Shown here: one piece after another, positions 1 through 12,465 of the stretch | Layout: the number at the start of each line of letters is the position of its first letter | Numbering within the stretch: position 1 is the stretch's first letter | NCBI GenBank assembly: GCA_030490835.1 | Contig: CM059974.1 | Coordinates: forward strand, 1,743,501-1,807,500 | Direction: 5' to 3' | Length of the DNA stretch: 64,000 nucleotides | Source: Annona cherimola | Lineage: Eukaryota; Streptophyta; Magnoliopsida; Magnoliales; Annonaceae | The notes under the pieces: generated by a model | The model's database searches: none | Seen by the model: only the letters and a program-made list of their open reading frames with translations | What the model was told of the DNA's origin: nothing | Program-made: the position numbers and the translations under genes

Positions 1-63
1 CCAATAAGTCTGTGGATTTGAGTGATTTTGTTATTTTATATATATGATTATAAATATTTTTAG

Positions 64-345
64 GGGGTTTTGTTTACATCACAAACTTTTCAAACTAAAA
101 CTTTTCAATCTAAAATTTCTCATTCTCGACAATTACCTTTTTTTAAAATTATTTTTCACTTCTTTCTATGCAACTACCTTACTTTTCAATCATTGCTATA
201 CAATTATTTATATATCTGACCTATCTATCTTAACTTTATTCTTTTCACTCCTCATCATTACCCCCATCATATCACATTATTTTCTCTCATTTTAAAAACT
301 TTTATACCAAAAACTTTCCATCAAAACTATCACTTCCCAAACACA
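64..345 (+). repeat. Tourist-like MITE, family A copy 1, in a callose synthase intron
   Basis: About 280 bp opening with GGGGGTTTTGTTT and closing near CACTTCCCAAACACA, so the ends are roughly inverted. The inside carries the family-specific string CATCATTACCCCCATCATATC and CTTTTCAATCTAAAA. The same sequence recurs about a dozen times in the window in both orientations. It sits in the intron preceding the exon at 995. Confidence 0.75.
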
Positions 346-689
346 GCGTTAAGTAGGTGCAACCCATCAAAAGATTGATCAAAAATGATTTCCGGTACCA
401 TTATGAAAAAACGTTTTAAAGTAAAATGGGCGGATTGGTTTTTAATTTAAGCATCAAAATGGGGCTGCAACACAAATACTTTTGTATAATTTGCATGGAA
501 GTATTTCCTTGGTTTTGAGGGTAATGTGCGAAATGATTAAATATGACTATCTATGTGGATTGTGTTGGGTCAGTTTTGATGGATGCATGAAATGATGAAA
601 TATAATCCATTCATTATATTTAGCACTATTCATTTGATTAGAATAGTATTAACCATTTAAATCAGGCCTATGGGTTTTAAAAAGATATA

Positions 690-935
690 GGGCATGTTTG
701 TTTAACACATAATTTTCAATCTAATACTTTTCGCTCTTCACAACTACCTTATTTTTAATTATTTTTTCACATTTTCCTATTCTACACAACTACTCATACA
801 ACTAACCTATCTATTTTAATTTTATTTTCTTTACCCCTCATCATTGCCCCTATCATATCACATCATATTCTCGCAATTCAAAAACTTCTACAATGAAAAC
901 TTTTCATTCAAAAGTTTTATGATTTTTCAAACTTA
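690..935 (+). repeat. Tourist-like MITE, family A copy 2, in the same intron
   Basis: Begins GGCATGTTTGTTTAACAC and contains CTCATCATTGCCCCTATCAT, matching copy 1. Its right end is eroded. With copy 1 it makes up more than half of the first 994 bases, which are otherwise intron; I find no exon upstream of 995. Confidence 0.7.
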
Positions 936-994
936 CTGATTGGCAAAATTAGAAAATTCATCAGTATAACTGCCAATAACTTGTGTTTGCACAG

Positions 995-3900
995 GTTGGA
1001 AAGGGTAGAGATGTTGGCTTGAATCAAATTGCATTATTTGAGGGTAAAGTTGCCGGTGGTAATGGAGAACAAGTCTTGAGCAGGGATGTATACCGGCTTG
1101 GGCAACTTTTCGATTTCTTCCGAATGTGCTCTTTCTTTTTCACAACTGTTGGTTATTATGTTTGCACAATGGTATATCTTTCTCTCTCTCTCTCTGATCA
1201 TTGATAAATTGATGTGCATTTATGCATGGTTGATGTGTGTATGAATGCATCAATTTATTAATTTATGGTGTACATTATGCAGATGACTGTTCTCACTGTT
1301 TATGTCTTTTTGTATGGAAGAGTGTATCTGGTATGACATCTTGCATCCTGGCCATCTCTTATGACTTTGCTTCATTTACTACATTGAACGAATTCACCTA
1401 CTCATATATTCTGCTCAACATTTCAGGCCCTTTCTGGACTTGATCGAGGCATTTCAAGGCGAGCAGCAAGGTTGTTGAGCAACACTGCACTCGATGCAGT
1501 TTTAAATGCTCAGTTTTTGGTCCAGATTGGTGTTTTCACTGCAGTGCCGATGATAATGGGTTTCATTTTAGAGCTCGGATTATTGAAGGTCTTGTTAGAT
1601 TTATTTTATTATTGTTATTAATATTCACTTCAAGATTTTTCTTTGGACAGGAAATGCTCAGTTCTTGGTTGACTTCCACTGTTAAGCTATAAACAATTTT
1701 TCTCTTTTTGTTGGTTTGAATGGTGTTAGTTTTCTTTACTATCCACATGGACAAAAATTTGAAAACCATTTACAGACTTTTTTTTTCTAGTTCCATGATA
1801 TGATGAGCCTGCTTTATTCGTTCATATTATCATTTTCTGATTGAAGCATGCACGATCAGAATTGTTGTATGTCCTCTCCTTATCATTGAGACTGCCCATC
1901 CGGTTATATTTGATTAAATCTGTGCCTACAAGTTATTTTATCTTCTTCTTGTTTTTTGCAGGCCATCTTTAGTTTCATTACAATGCAGCTCCAATTGTGC
2001 TCTGTGTTCTTCACATTCTCTTTGGGAACTAGAACTCATTATTTTGGACGGACAATACTTCACGGAGGTGCAAAAGTATGTTATTGTTTTTTAATATTTT
2101 GGTTCTGTCTTCTTTAATCAACCCTGCAAAACTGATATTTGCTTTCTAAAACAGTACAAAGCAACTGGCAGAGGTTTTGTTGTTCATCACATCAAGTTTG
2201 CGGAAAACTATAGGCTTTACTCAAGAAGTCATTTTGTCAAGGCGTGAGTACCACTCTTCTTCAATCACCGATAAATTCCTCATTATGGCGAAAATCATGT
2301 CCTTTCTGTAATTAAATGGCCCACATGTGCAGGCTTGAAGTGGCGCTGCTTCTCATAGTCTATATAGCATATGGTTACACAAGAGGAGGTGCAACTTCCT
2401 TTATCCTGCTGACCATCAGTAGTTGGTTCCTCGTTATATCATGGCTTTTTGCTCCCTACATCTTCAATCCATCAGGATTTGAATGGCAGAAGTAAGCATT
2501 TAAATACATCAATAAGATGCTAAATTTGTGTTGAATTCTGGTACTCTAGTCTCATTAGGATGATAATGTTGTTTCTTCATGAGTTAGCTAACCTTCATTA
2601 TGAAGTAAGTGTGTTTATTCACAATGGAAACTAATTGTTATTTGTGAAAATTAATTATTTCAGAGAAATAACTTTTCTTTATGATAAACAGGACTGTGGA
2701 GGACTTCGATGATTGGACTAGTTGGCTTCTTTATAGAGGTGGGGTTGGAGTGAAGGCAGAAAACAGCTGGGAAGCATGGTGGGATGAAGAGCAGGTCAGA
2801 ATTAAAGTTATTATTTGATCTTATCAGCAAATACTGAATAGCATGTGCTCTGAAAAGTACATGTTACTTTCTTTTCTTCTTTTTCAATGTTTTTTGTTGT
2901 ATATTTCATGCTTCAAGTTTGGAAGTAGCTTCCCTGCTTTCTTCATCATCATTGTTGTCTTTGTTTGCTTGTTAAATTGTCTGTCTTTGCAATTTTGTAT
3001 TTTTACACTTCTAGAACTTCACTGGTATTTTATTTTGGATGGTTGTGTCTTAGCCTATATTGCACACTAGATTACTTGTTTTTTGAGTATTCACTCTGCA
3101 AAAATTCATGTAACATTACAGCATCTGATGGATGGTTCTTAAGATAATGCTAAACATTGATCGTGGAAACACATGATGTTTAATGTGTTTTATGGGTCCT
3201 ATGAGTAGTTCTCTATCTAGCTTCATACCCACAATAGACGAGTTCGTGGTTTACAACTCCCGCTTGTCATTTGTTATCATGCATATTTCCAAATGTCTTC
3301 TTATCATATGCCGAGCCTTTGCAGATGCATATCCACACTCTCAGAGGTCGTATTCTCGAAACAATCTTGAGTTTGAGATTTCTCATCTTCCAGTATGGTG
3401 TTGTCTACAAGCTCCATCTCACCAACAAGGATACATCTCTAGCGGTACTATATTACCCCACTGGATGCGTTGCATGGTCAATTTGAATTTTCATTTTCCT
3501 TAATATGTGGTATTTTGATATGATGCACTGCCTGCTTTGCTGTCGCAATATATTAGAGCTGTGCAATGCTGGTCGCAGCAGAGATATTTTGATAGAGCTC
3601 TGTGCGATGTTTTCTGGATATCTTCATGTGCTTGTGACACTGAAAATTGAGCATCATTATTAGGCTGGCTGGCATCAGGAAGGCAGGAGAATTAGACCAT
3701 GGCTTAGATTTGATTGAGTAGGCCCCTAAGCTTGAAGATCATTGGCTGAGTAAAAGGCCTAAATTTGCTTGAATTATGTAGATCTGCTAGATCTCAATTT
3801 TATGTCGTCATTTTTTTTTTTCGTGAGAGTTTTATGTTGTTATTACTTGTCCATTCTAAGCCACATTTCCCTAGCTTATTGGACACAAAGCGAAGTTCGT

Positions 3901-6523
3901 CTTCTAGATGAACATTGACGTGGATATTTATGACATTTTTATAGTTGGTTGACACACCATTAGTCCCTGAAATAGTTGGATCATCTGTTTAAATGCTGAG
4001 ATGATCCATCGGTGGAATTGATCCAGCCCAATAATTTGGTATCTTAGAAGCTTAAATAATGCATTATGAGGTGGACTGGTGATTCAGTCACATCTCTTGG
4101 CTAATTTGCTTTCAAGTGTATTATCAACATTTTGAGTACGGTCTGTCCAACTCGAATCTGTCTTGCTAGCTCAAATTTGGAATGACTGCCACTTGTCCTT
4201 GAAAATGACCATTCACCTGCTGAAGAAGAGGACAATACAAGCATATAGTTCCAATGACAACAATTTCCCATTTGTATGGTCGTAGCTTGCATTTACAAAA
4301 TATGGTAGCTTTAAGTTTTGTAGATATTCCTTCACACACACACACACACACATACACAAAAAAAAAGATATGTTGATATTATCTATCATTGGTGGCTATT
4401 CACCATCAAATTTTCCCCTTTGTCAAATGCATATATTCAACCTTTAACTATTGTCTCCTCTTCCTCAGATCTATGGCTTTTCATGGGTGGTGCTAGTGGC
4501 CTTTGTCATGTTATTTAAGGTTGGTGCTTCTATCATTTAACACGAGTGGTTTTACTTGAAGTTCCTGAGGAGCTCATTTAAATTGACATATTGATGATCT
4601 CCCTTTGAATGCCTTAACAGGTCTTCACCTTTAGTCCGAAGAAGTCAACTAACTTCCAGCTGATGATGAGATTCATACAGGGTGTAATATCCCTAGGACT
4701 TCTTACAGCCCTAGTTCTCTTTGTTGCCTTGACTGATCTCTCAGTTACAGATTTGTTTGCAAGTCTTCTGGCATTTATTCCAACTGGTTGGCTTATTTTA
4801 TCTGTAAGTTAATGAGTCTCGCCTTCGTCATTGTCTTTTTTGTTCTGCTCCTGGCAAGAGCGACATATGTGGTGTCTTTCAGTGTTTGGCATAGTTTCTA
4901 CAGGTAATCTGCATGCATTTCTTGGTCCTTTCTCATGCAGTTTCTTGAAAGAGCTCTGCAAAATGAATCTTTTCAAGAATAAAGCTACTTTCTCATGAAG
5001 GATTTCTTTAAAACAGTTTTTTGCCGGCAAGCATTTTTGACTTGGATTTTTGTTCCAAGTTGCAAAGAGTGATAAAGGACATCTATATCTTTATTAAATT
5101 GATATTCTTTACAGAAGTGTGTGAAGTTTGTTGTGTTTTCTCTCAAGGAAGAAATTTTTTTTTTATACCCACGGCATTTACACCTAATTCCTCTTATACC
5201 CATAACATTTCACCCTAAATTCTTATTATATCCACGCCGTGAACACAACCGTTATCTATCTTATTGAAAAACAATTTTGTGCCTCTAAAATTTTCCTGAT
5301 TAAAATGATTCAACATCATTTAATGTCACATATTAATGATTTACTATCATCGGGTGATTCATATTAGAGTTGAATTGTCTCAATTAGGAAATTTTTAATT
5401 GGCAAAATCATCTGCTCAATAGTGTAAATAATGGTCGTGTTGATGACACGGGCATGAGAGAAATTTAGGGTAAAATGTGATGGGTACAAGAAGAATTTAT
5501 GAAACATTGTATATTTATGAGGAATTAGGGACAAGTGTTGAGGGCATGGAAGGATTTTCCCCCTGAGTTTAATTCTTGACAGTAAATTATATTTTCTTCT
5601 CTTGCTGTTAGTTGTGGGTGAATGTTTGTGGATGGATAGTTGAATCTGAAGCTGATGGTAACTTATCCATCGAGAATGTTTCTTCTCATTTTATATCTTT
5701 TTTGAACTGTTTAGATTTTTTATGTTTTATCAAATTGGGGCCATCTTTTGGGCTTTGTCAACTAAAGGATGCATCTTGGGCTTGTATTTGGTGACTTTGG
5801 CATGTATGGTCCTAATATGAATTACTGACTGTATATTTCAATGGTGGAGGATGATGGGTTGGAGAGCTTCAGGCTGTAGAAAGCTATTAGCTTTGTCTGA
5901 TGTGTATCCAATGCTGTTCAACACTTCTAACTCAATTTAATGTACATTACTCACTTTCTTAGGCCAAGCCAGGCAGAATTTGGTTCAATTGGTGAGGTCT
6001 GTCTTGGTGGACCAAATTGCAAGTGAAACTTTTCTGGGTGGGCTTGTGAATTCTGTTGTCTTCATTTGCAGTCATTTGCTGGTCAAAATAGTCTCATGGA
6101 ATTTTTCGGTGTTGGACTTAAAATGTTGATATTATCCCCAAGATAACTGGAAGGAACAGGAAAACTGATTAGTGATGTGTTGGGGGTTTGCATTTCTTCA
6201 TATAGACCTTTTTGTGCATGCATTTGTTGTTGATGTGTTATTTCAACCACAGAAACTTGTACTGATACGCATTCTGATCCTGGCAGTTGGCTATCACGTG
6301 GAAGAGATTTGTGAAGAGTTTGGGCCTATGGGATTCAGTTCGGGAGTTTGCACGCTTTTATGATGCTGGAATGGGCATGATTATATTTGCACCAATTGCA
6401 TTTTTGTCCTGGTTTCCATTCATCACTACTTTCCAATCTCGCCTCCTCTTTAATCAAGCTTTCAGTCGAGGATTGGAGATCTCTATCATTCTTGCTGGAA
6501 ACAAGGCCAATGTTGAGACCTGA
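995..6523 (+). CDS. CALS9: Callose synthase (GSL10/CALS9-like), 3' part of gene, 11 exons
   Basis: Plasma-membrane 1,3-beta-glucan (callose) synthase, which polymerises UDP-glucose. Exons read from the sequence: 995-1171, 1283-1330, 1427-1588, 1962-2075, 2155-2243, 2333-2491, 2692-2794, 3325-3444, 4469-4519, 4621-4803, 6287-6523. All introns are GT..AG and frame is kept throughout, giving about 480 residues ending in TGA at 6521. The piece starts at VGKGRDVGLNQIALFEGK, a callose synthase hallmark just after the catalytic core, and runs through the multi-span C-terminal membrane region (FFTTVGYYVCTM, FTFSLGTRTHYFGRTILHGG, NPSGFEWQK, FIPTGW, FQSRLLFNQAFSRGLEIS). The ending ISIILAGNKANVET is what I recall for Arabidopsis GSL10, hence CALS9 rather than CALS10. 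The full protein should be about 1,900 residues, so roughly three quarters lies upstream of base 1. No stop or frameshift is seen. Confidence 0.95.
4332..4352 (+). repeat. (CA)n microsatellite in a callose synthase intron
   Basis: About ten CA dinucleotides followed by a short A run, inside the 1.0-kb intron 3445-4468. Confidence 0.9.
5155..5565. repeat. Fold-back (palindromic) element in the last callose synthase intron
   Basis: The left arm (ACACCTAATTCCTCTTATAC, then TTTCACCCTAAATT) is echoed in reverse complement on the right (AATTTAGGGTAAAATGTGAT, GAGGAATTAGGGACAAGTG). Arms are about 150-180 bp with a diverged centre. It accounts for over a quarter of the 1.48-kb intron 4804-6286. No coding capacity. 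Confidence 0.65.
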
Positions 6524-7138
6524 TCTTCCTGAAAATAATTTGTTTGTTTAGGATTTTTCAGTAAAGATCTTTTGCTTATACTAGTCACTTTACTGATTGC
6601 TGGCGGTTTTTGTAGACAATTGTAGTTAACGCTTGACAGCGAATGTACCAGTGGCAGAGATCCATTTTGTTTGGGCCCATTCCTCATGTATGTTGATAAA
6701 GCTAACGTTATTTTGTACAGCGTTTTGGTTAAAAAACGACAAGAATTCACTTCTATGTAATTGCTTTTCTAGTGGGGCAAAATGTTGTTTTTTGCTTTCT
6801 TCTAGTATGTTGTATTGGTTTCTATTTAAAATTCTAATCTCGTTGTTCTGGTACGAGTAGCACTGGTGGATGAATGCTACTGTCCTAAAACATGATGCTG
6901 AGCCTAAAAAACAGGTTCATGATTCAGTGAATCTTACCGTATGTATTTTTTTTATTAGAAAATTAGCCCTTCATGTCTTCTCAAAATTATCTTTGTTCTA
7001 CAGACGTTGAGCATTTACCGACGAATGCATAGGCGGTTCTGATCAACTCGCTATTCATGCCGTCATGGAACAATAGGCTTAAGAAGCGTTATTTGCTCTC
7101 CCTCGCAAAATCATTCAAATAGATCATTTACGTGAGCC
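6524..7138 (+). other. 3' flank of the callose synthase gene
   Basis: Directly follows the stop codon, so it must hold the 3'UTR and polyadenylation site. I see no single convincing AATAAA near the expected distance. No other gene is visible before the hAT-like element that starts at 7147. Confidence 0.5.
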
Positions 7139-7146
7139 ATGATGAG

Positions 7147-8265
7147 TAGAGGTGTTAATGGTCATGGTCAATCCGCTCGTCCAACCCGTTAATAAATGAG
7201 TTTGGATTGAAATTTTTGAATAAATGGGTTATGATCCGTCAACCCGTTTAACCATTTAATTAAACAAACGGATTAGGGTTGAGACTTTTGCAATCCGTCC
7301 AACCCGTATAACTCATTTATAATATATTATATATAATTATATATATACATTTAGTCGGTTCCCCGGCTTCCCGCTCTTGGCACTTTGCCTCGCTCAGCAC
7401 CCGCGCATGATGTTAATTTCTACAATTGCAGCCGAGACTGAAATATGAAATTCTCTTCGATTTGACACTGCACGCACAATCATATTTCAGAGTTGGGATC
7501 CCTTCTACAAAAGCACCAATTGCTTTTTGACTTCCCCGCTCAACGACCCATGACATCTGCGCTGCACTGCCCTGTCAACAAAGTTGCATACAAATAAATG
7601 AATCACATTTAATGCTGCAGTTACATCAACCAGAGCATTCTTCAAGGGCATAGAGCGTCTCTCTAGCTCACTCCTTTTCTTTTTTTTTTTTCCTGCTAGC
7701 TCTGGTTCTCGCTCCTCACCTGTCATCGATTTGTGGACTGTGTTGGCTCTCTTCATCGCCCTTTCTCCCTTCTCTCCTCTCTTCTCTTACTCGCCATTAG
7801 AAAGGCTAGCTCGCCTCTTCTTGCCATTGTGTACCTCTCCGATTTGTTGAGTCATCGAAGGGCTTGCTTGCAAACTGCAAAGGAACGGGCGTTATATTCG
7901 GCAGACGTCGGCACTCAACACTCGTTGTGACCTTCGATCTGCTGCCGCACACATGAAGACTTGGCAGACGTCGGCACGCCGTGACCTTTAGATCTGCGGC
8001 ACTGCACGCTCAAAGACTCAGTAGATCGGGTATGTTAACTTCAAGTTATTTAATTTATTTAATTTTACAGACTTTATTGAATGTTTTTAGCATTAAAATT
8101 AGTAACAAACACAACTCGTTAACTCATTTATTAAATGAGTTGTAAATGGGTTAGGATTGAAGCTTTTTAAATGAGTTAATAAACGGATTAGGGTTGAGAT
8201 ATATTAAATGAGTTAGGATTAGGATTAGCCTCCAACCCGTTCAACCCGATCCGTTAACACCTCTA
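7147..8265. mobile_element. Non-autonomous hAT-like transposon, 1,119 bp, intact ends
   Basis: Both ends read TAGAGGTGTTAA as perfect 12-bp terminal inverted repeats. The element is flanked by an identical 8-bp direct repeat ATGATGAG at 7139-7146 and 8266-8273; an 8-bp target duplication is diagnostic of the hAT superfamily. Subterminal regions are rich in AACCCGTT/AACGGGTT-like motifs in opposite orientations. The core (about 7350-8030) is more GC-rich, contains a partial tandem repeat of GCAGACGTCGGCAC, and differs from the AT-rich subterminal arms. No transposase reading frame is visible, so it would need a transposase in trans. Confidence 0.9.
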
Positions 8266-8392
8266 ATGATGAGTGTGAAGAATGTTTTTCTCTCAAGAGC
8301 AAAACACTTATGGCCTTATTTATGTTGGTGAGATTTTTCACTTTTTTACGGGCCTTCCACTCAAATTAATGATTTTAAGCATTACTGACTGC

Positions 8393-8641
8393 GGGTGTGT
8401 TTAGAAAGTGAAAAATTTTTGGACGAAAAGTTTTTGTAAAAATTCTTGATTTGAGAGAATAATATGATATGATAAAGTAATGATGAAAGTAAAGAAAATA
8501 AAGTTAAAAAAGATAGGTTAGTTGTGTAGAAATAATTAAAATATTTTGTACAGGTAAATATGAAAAAATAATTGAAAAATAAGATAGTTCTGTGAGTGAA
8601 AAGTTTTGGATGAGAAGTTCTACATTAAAACAAATGCACCC
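8393..8641 (-). repeat. Tourist-like MITE, family A copy 3, intact ends
   Basis: Opens GGGTGTGTTTAG and closes AAATGCACCC, imperfect inverted ends. It is flanked by TGC on both sides (8390-8392 and 8642-8644), a 3-bp duplication. The interior matches the other copies in reverse orientation (GATATGATAAAGTAATGATG). Confidence 0.8.
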
Positions 8642-8644
8642 TGC

Positions 8645-9200
8645 AGCAAATAATTTTATTCGGCATTTTTAGGATATTAAATCTTTTGTCCTCGAAATTT
8701 TAGAAATTTATTTAATTTTGTGTTCCATTTCAGTTGAATTGGTTCCAATTGTGGAATCCTTTTTCCTTTGCAAAGTTTGATGTCATGATACCTTTGCGAA
8801 GCACAAAATTTAAGTGCAATCTCAAGAATTTATGCTTATTAGAGCCTGCAAAGTATCTAACAACGCTAAGTTTTAATGCTTAGATAAGTAAATATTAACG
8901 AACATAATGGGTGAGTTAGATTCACTAATCTATAACTATCATGGCGTGTGAAAACTAAGGGATTTAACAATTAGAACTAGTTAAGCTATCTATTTGTAAA
9001 TGAGAAGTAATCCTGTTAGTTGAGCTAAGCTAATTTTAAAAAATTCATTTTAAAAACTTCTTTTTATCTTTTTTATACACTTATTTATCTAAGTATATTT
9101 AATATATGAATAAAATTTTACCATTTTTGTATAAAAGTGTCACTTGTTTATCTAAGTATATTTAATATATAAATAAAGTTTTTATCATTTTTGTATAAAA
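8645..9200. other. AT-rich spacer with a 63-bp tandem duplication
   Basis: No gene. At 9078-9140 and 9141-9204 a unit containing TTTATCTAAGTATATTTAAT is present twice in direct repeat with few differences; the second copy runs into the left end of the decayed hAT-like copy that follows. Confidence 0.6.
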
Positions 9201-9514
9201 GTGTTAATGGCGATGGTCAAACCGTTAACTCGCTTGTTCAACTTGTTTATAAATGAGTTTGGTTTGGGTTAAGATTTTTTTATTACATTCATTATATATT
9301 GGGGGCAAGGGTCAAACCCTTGACCTGTGGCATGCAAGCCATGACGTGTAACTATCAAGTTAAGCTTAGGTTTACGTTTGGGTTAGGGTTTTTGAATAAA
9401 TGGTTTATGATCTATCAACCTATTCAACTATTTAATTAAATAAACGGATTATTATTAAATTTTTATAACCCGTCATCCTATGTAGTAACTTATTTACTTA
9501 ACTTGTTTAACCCA

Positions 9515-10297
9515 TTATATATATATATACACACAGAGAGAGAGAGAGAAATAATTCAATCCACCAGAGTGTAAAACCTATTTTTTTATTTTTTTGAAAT
9601 TTTCTTTGCACAACCGTTAATTTGTGTAATTAACATGCGTATCAATTTTTACCATTTTTGGAGATTTTTAGATTATTTTTTCAGATTTTTAAAAACCAGT
9701 GACATTTTAGTAATTTTAAATTATTAAAAATGTCATTGATTTTTAAAAAACCAAAAAAATATAAAAATATCAAAAAATGGTAAAAATTGATACATATGTT
9801 AGATACACCTAGTTTAACAATTGTTTGAAAAAAGTTTCAAAAAATAAAAAAGTGGGTTTTGCACTCGATGCATTGAATCATTTCTATATACACACAAAGA
9901 CAGAGAGACTCATTCATGTGCAGACAAATTGTAAGTACAGTGTAGTCCACTATAAATGGGCCCCACACATATAAATTCTAACGAAACTTTATACAATCAT
10001 TTATCTATATAAAAATCATACTTTAGACGGTTTAGATGTTGAAAATACTACTTTAAACTTGATATTTATGTTAAATTATTTTATTATGTTGATTTTGCAC
10101 AATTTTAAGATAGGGACCACACATATGTTGGATTTGGATAAAAATTAGTATGGTAATAAAGTGAATAATTCTAAATACAATGGTAGGGTGAATTTTCTAT
10201 TCATGATCATGTGGGGCCCATATTGCATGGACTGCACAATAGTTATGGTGCAGTCCGAATGCACTTGATAATTTTCCACACACATATATATATATGC
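9515..10297. mobile_element. Micron-like palindromic element flanked by TA/GA microsatellites
   Basis: Bounded on the left by a TA run followed by CA and GA runs and on the right by CA then TA runs. It contains GTGGGGCCCATATTGCATG and AATTCTAAATACAATGG, also found in the copy at 27105-27793. Related copies here likewise sit inside TA tracts, as described for the rice Micron family. Confidence 0.55.
9555..9880. repeat. Fold-back element, family D copy 1
   Basis: The left arm ATTCAATCCACCAGAGTGT pairs with the right arm ACTCGATGCATTGAAT. A central palindrome is built from TTTTTAAAAACCAGTGACATTTTAG and its inverse. A second member lies at 63023-63366. Confidence 0.65.
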
Positions 10298-10640
10298 AAA
10301 TTTTGAAGTTATCTTTTCTAGCTAATTTTCCCTTCCTATCACTTTATTTTTATTTTCTCGTTACTGTTCTAATTTTATTTTTTTCATTATTGTCCTATCT
10401 TTTATTTTACCTTGTGCCAAAACTCTCCATGCAAAATCATCTGTTGGAGTCCAAGCCTTTATGTTATCTACTATATAATCTGTTAATAACCTGTCAACCT
10501 GTTAATAAATGGGTTAGAGTTGACGCTTTTTAAATAATTTAATAAACATATTAGAGTTGTGATATTTTAAAGGGTTATGAGGGTTATAATTAAGATTAGG
10601 CTCCAACCTGTCCAATCTAATTCATTAGATATGTATATAT

Positions 10641-11226
10641 ATATATATTTCAAAAAATATTTACGAATCTCCAAAAAGGTAAAATGATATATATATATAT
10701 TAAACACATTTAGATTAATAGTTTTATAAAAAAAATTTAGAAAAATTAAAAAAAGTTACACCCTAGTGCATGGAATCAAAAACATTCATAGAAACACTTT
10801 CATTTGTTTAATATCATTGTTTACAAGCATCATCTACAAATGTGTAAAATCAACATAATAAAATAATTTAATTCCAAAATCAATTTTAAAATTATTTTTT
10901 CAATATCTAAACTATCTAAAACATAACTCTTATGTGGATACATGATTCTACTTTTATATTCCGATATATATAAATGGATTTATGCATTTTTCATAATACA
11001 CATAAATATATATTTTTAACCAAATGTTGCCGCTGCACATTTTTTATTTGGATCAAACTTGTTTTCTTAAATTTTTTTATTCATTTATATATACACTTAG
11101 CCATCTGACATTACAAATTAATCAATACATGCATAATCTTCATAACATGAAGAAACCCTGATAATACCCTTGGCTAGGGAGGAAATACAACCTAACCTCT
11201 TAATTAAATGCAATGAATGAAATAAA
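10641..11226. repeat. AT-rich remnants of palindromic families D and E
   Basis: 10641-10795 resembles the right half of family D (TACACCCTAGTGCATGGAAT). 10785-11085 resembles family E (ACAAATGTGTAAAATCAACATAATAAAAT, ATCTAAACTATCTAAAACAT). No gene. Confidence 0.5.
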
Positions 11227-11505
11227 GGTTGCGTTTGACAATTGATAGAAAATGTTAAGTTAAAAATTTTCAATTTAAAACTTTCCACACTTCACAATTA
11301 TTATATTTTTTTATTATTTTTTCATATTTTCCTATATGACTACCCTATTTTTCAATCATTTCTATACAATTATTCATACAACAAACTTATCTATTTTAGT
11401 TTTATCCTCTTTACTACTCATCATTACTCCTATTATATCACATCATTTGACAACTTTTACTTCTCAAAATTTTTCATCAAAAATTTTGTTCATTACAAAA
11501 CGCTA
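11227..11505 (+). repeat. Tourist-like MITE, family A copy 4
   Basis: Begins GGTTGCGTTTGACAATTG and ends near TTACAAAACGC. The interior contains CTCATCATTACTCCTATTAT, the family core. Confidence 0.7.
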
Positions 11506-12465
11506 AAATCACCTCACCTGAATATTCAAAACTGAGTAGGCTACATGAAATGTGCCTGCCAAGTCATTTCAGGCCCCAGCTCTGACGAGCCATGTGACTT
11601 GCCGCCGTGCATGAATCTTGGTTCTTAAACGTGGAAAAAAAATGTAGTACATTGTACGCAGATATGTTTTGTCAAATCCATGCTATTCATTGCATCAAAA
11701 AAAAATTAAATAAAAATCTATGCTATTCGTTAAAAATTAAATAAACTTTATAAATCGATCCACACTACTTAGGGGATCACCTTGTGACATTCTAGTTACG
11801 ATGCTGCTTTGTTTATGAATTCAAAATCAACTCTACTCATTGTTTTTAAAATATGATTTATTTAATTAAGATACCAAATTTCATCATAATCAAATATTTC
11901 AATGTCCCCATTCTAAAAAAGATATAATGTTAGTGTAATAAAATTTTTAATCTGTAAATTAATTTTAAATTTGTTAATGCAACATCTAAACCATCTCAAA
12001 CCTTATTTCTACATGGATAAATAACTCCACAAAATATTATAATGTTTTAATATATGTATGAATGGATGTAAGTATTTTTTATAATTTACACAAAATTATA
12101 TGTAAATTAGCCCGCCGATGATTTTTATTGAGCTTATTTTTGGTAACATGATTAAAAAAAATATCATTAAACAACGTTACTAGTTGAATTTTAACTTTAT
12201 TATCAATGCGCATCCCATTTCATAGACGATGCACTGTAACTAAGGAACAAAATAATGCACGTTAGTATATATATTCATCCACATGGGTGTCCGCATAATG
12301 TCTATTTATAGATCAATGATGCATGTCGGACATATGGAAATTTTATAAATTAATCTTATAAAGGTGTTTTTGCATCCATATGGATAAAGTTTTGTTCAAA
12401 TGGCAATGGATGTCATGACTTCCACAAAATTTGCATCAATATTTATAGGAATATGATTATATACA
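11506..12465. other. AT-rich intergenic DNA with a family E remnant
   Basis: About 11827-12205 resembles palindromic family E (AACATCTAAACCATCTC, TACATGGATAAATAACT). Nothing coding is visible. The stretch ends at the retrotransposon boundary. Confidence 0.5.

Larger units (their letters stand above)
9201..10640. mobile_element. Decayed hAT-like copy carrying nested insertions
   Basis: The left end (GTGTTAATGGCGATGGTCAA) and right end (CAACCTGTTAATAAATGGGT to CCAACCTGTCCAATCTAAT) correspond to the subterminal parts of the intact element at 7147-8265. The centre is replaced by a (TA)n/(GA)n-flanked palindromic element (about 9515-10297), which itself contains a second palindrome (9555-9880). 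A tRNA-like stretch near 9300-9363 (GGGTCAAACCC B-box-like) also sits inside. The order of insertion is outermost first. Confidence 0.65.

Noticed and set aside
2843..3503. Frames in the 2795-3324 intron of callose synthase
   Set aside because: Only 3325-3444 fits the protein; the rest lacks similarity and is bounded by the splice sites.
9300..9363. Possible tRNA gene
   Set aside because: A B-box-like motif is present, but no cloverleaf with acceptor and anticodon stems can be drawn; at most a tRNA-like SINE relic.
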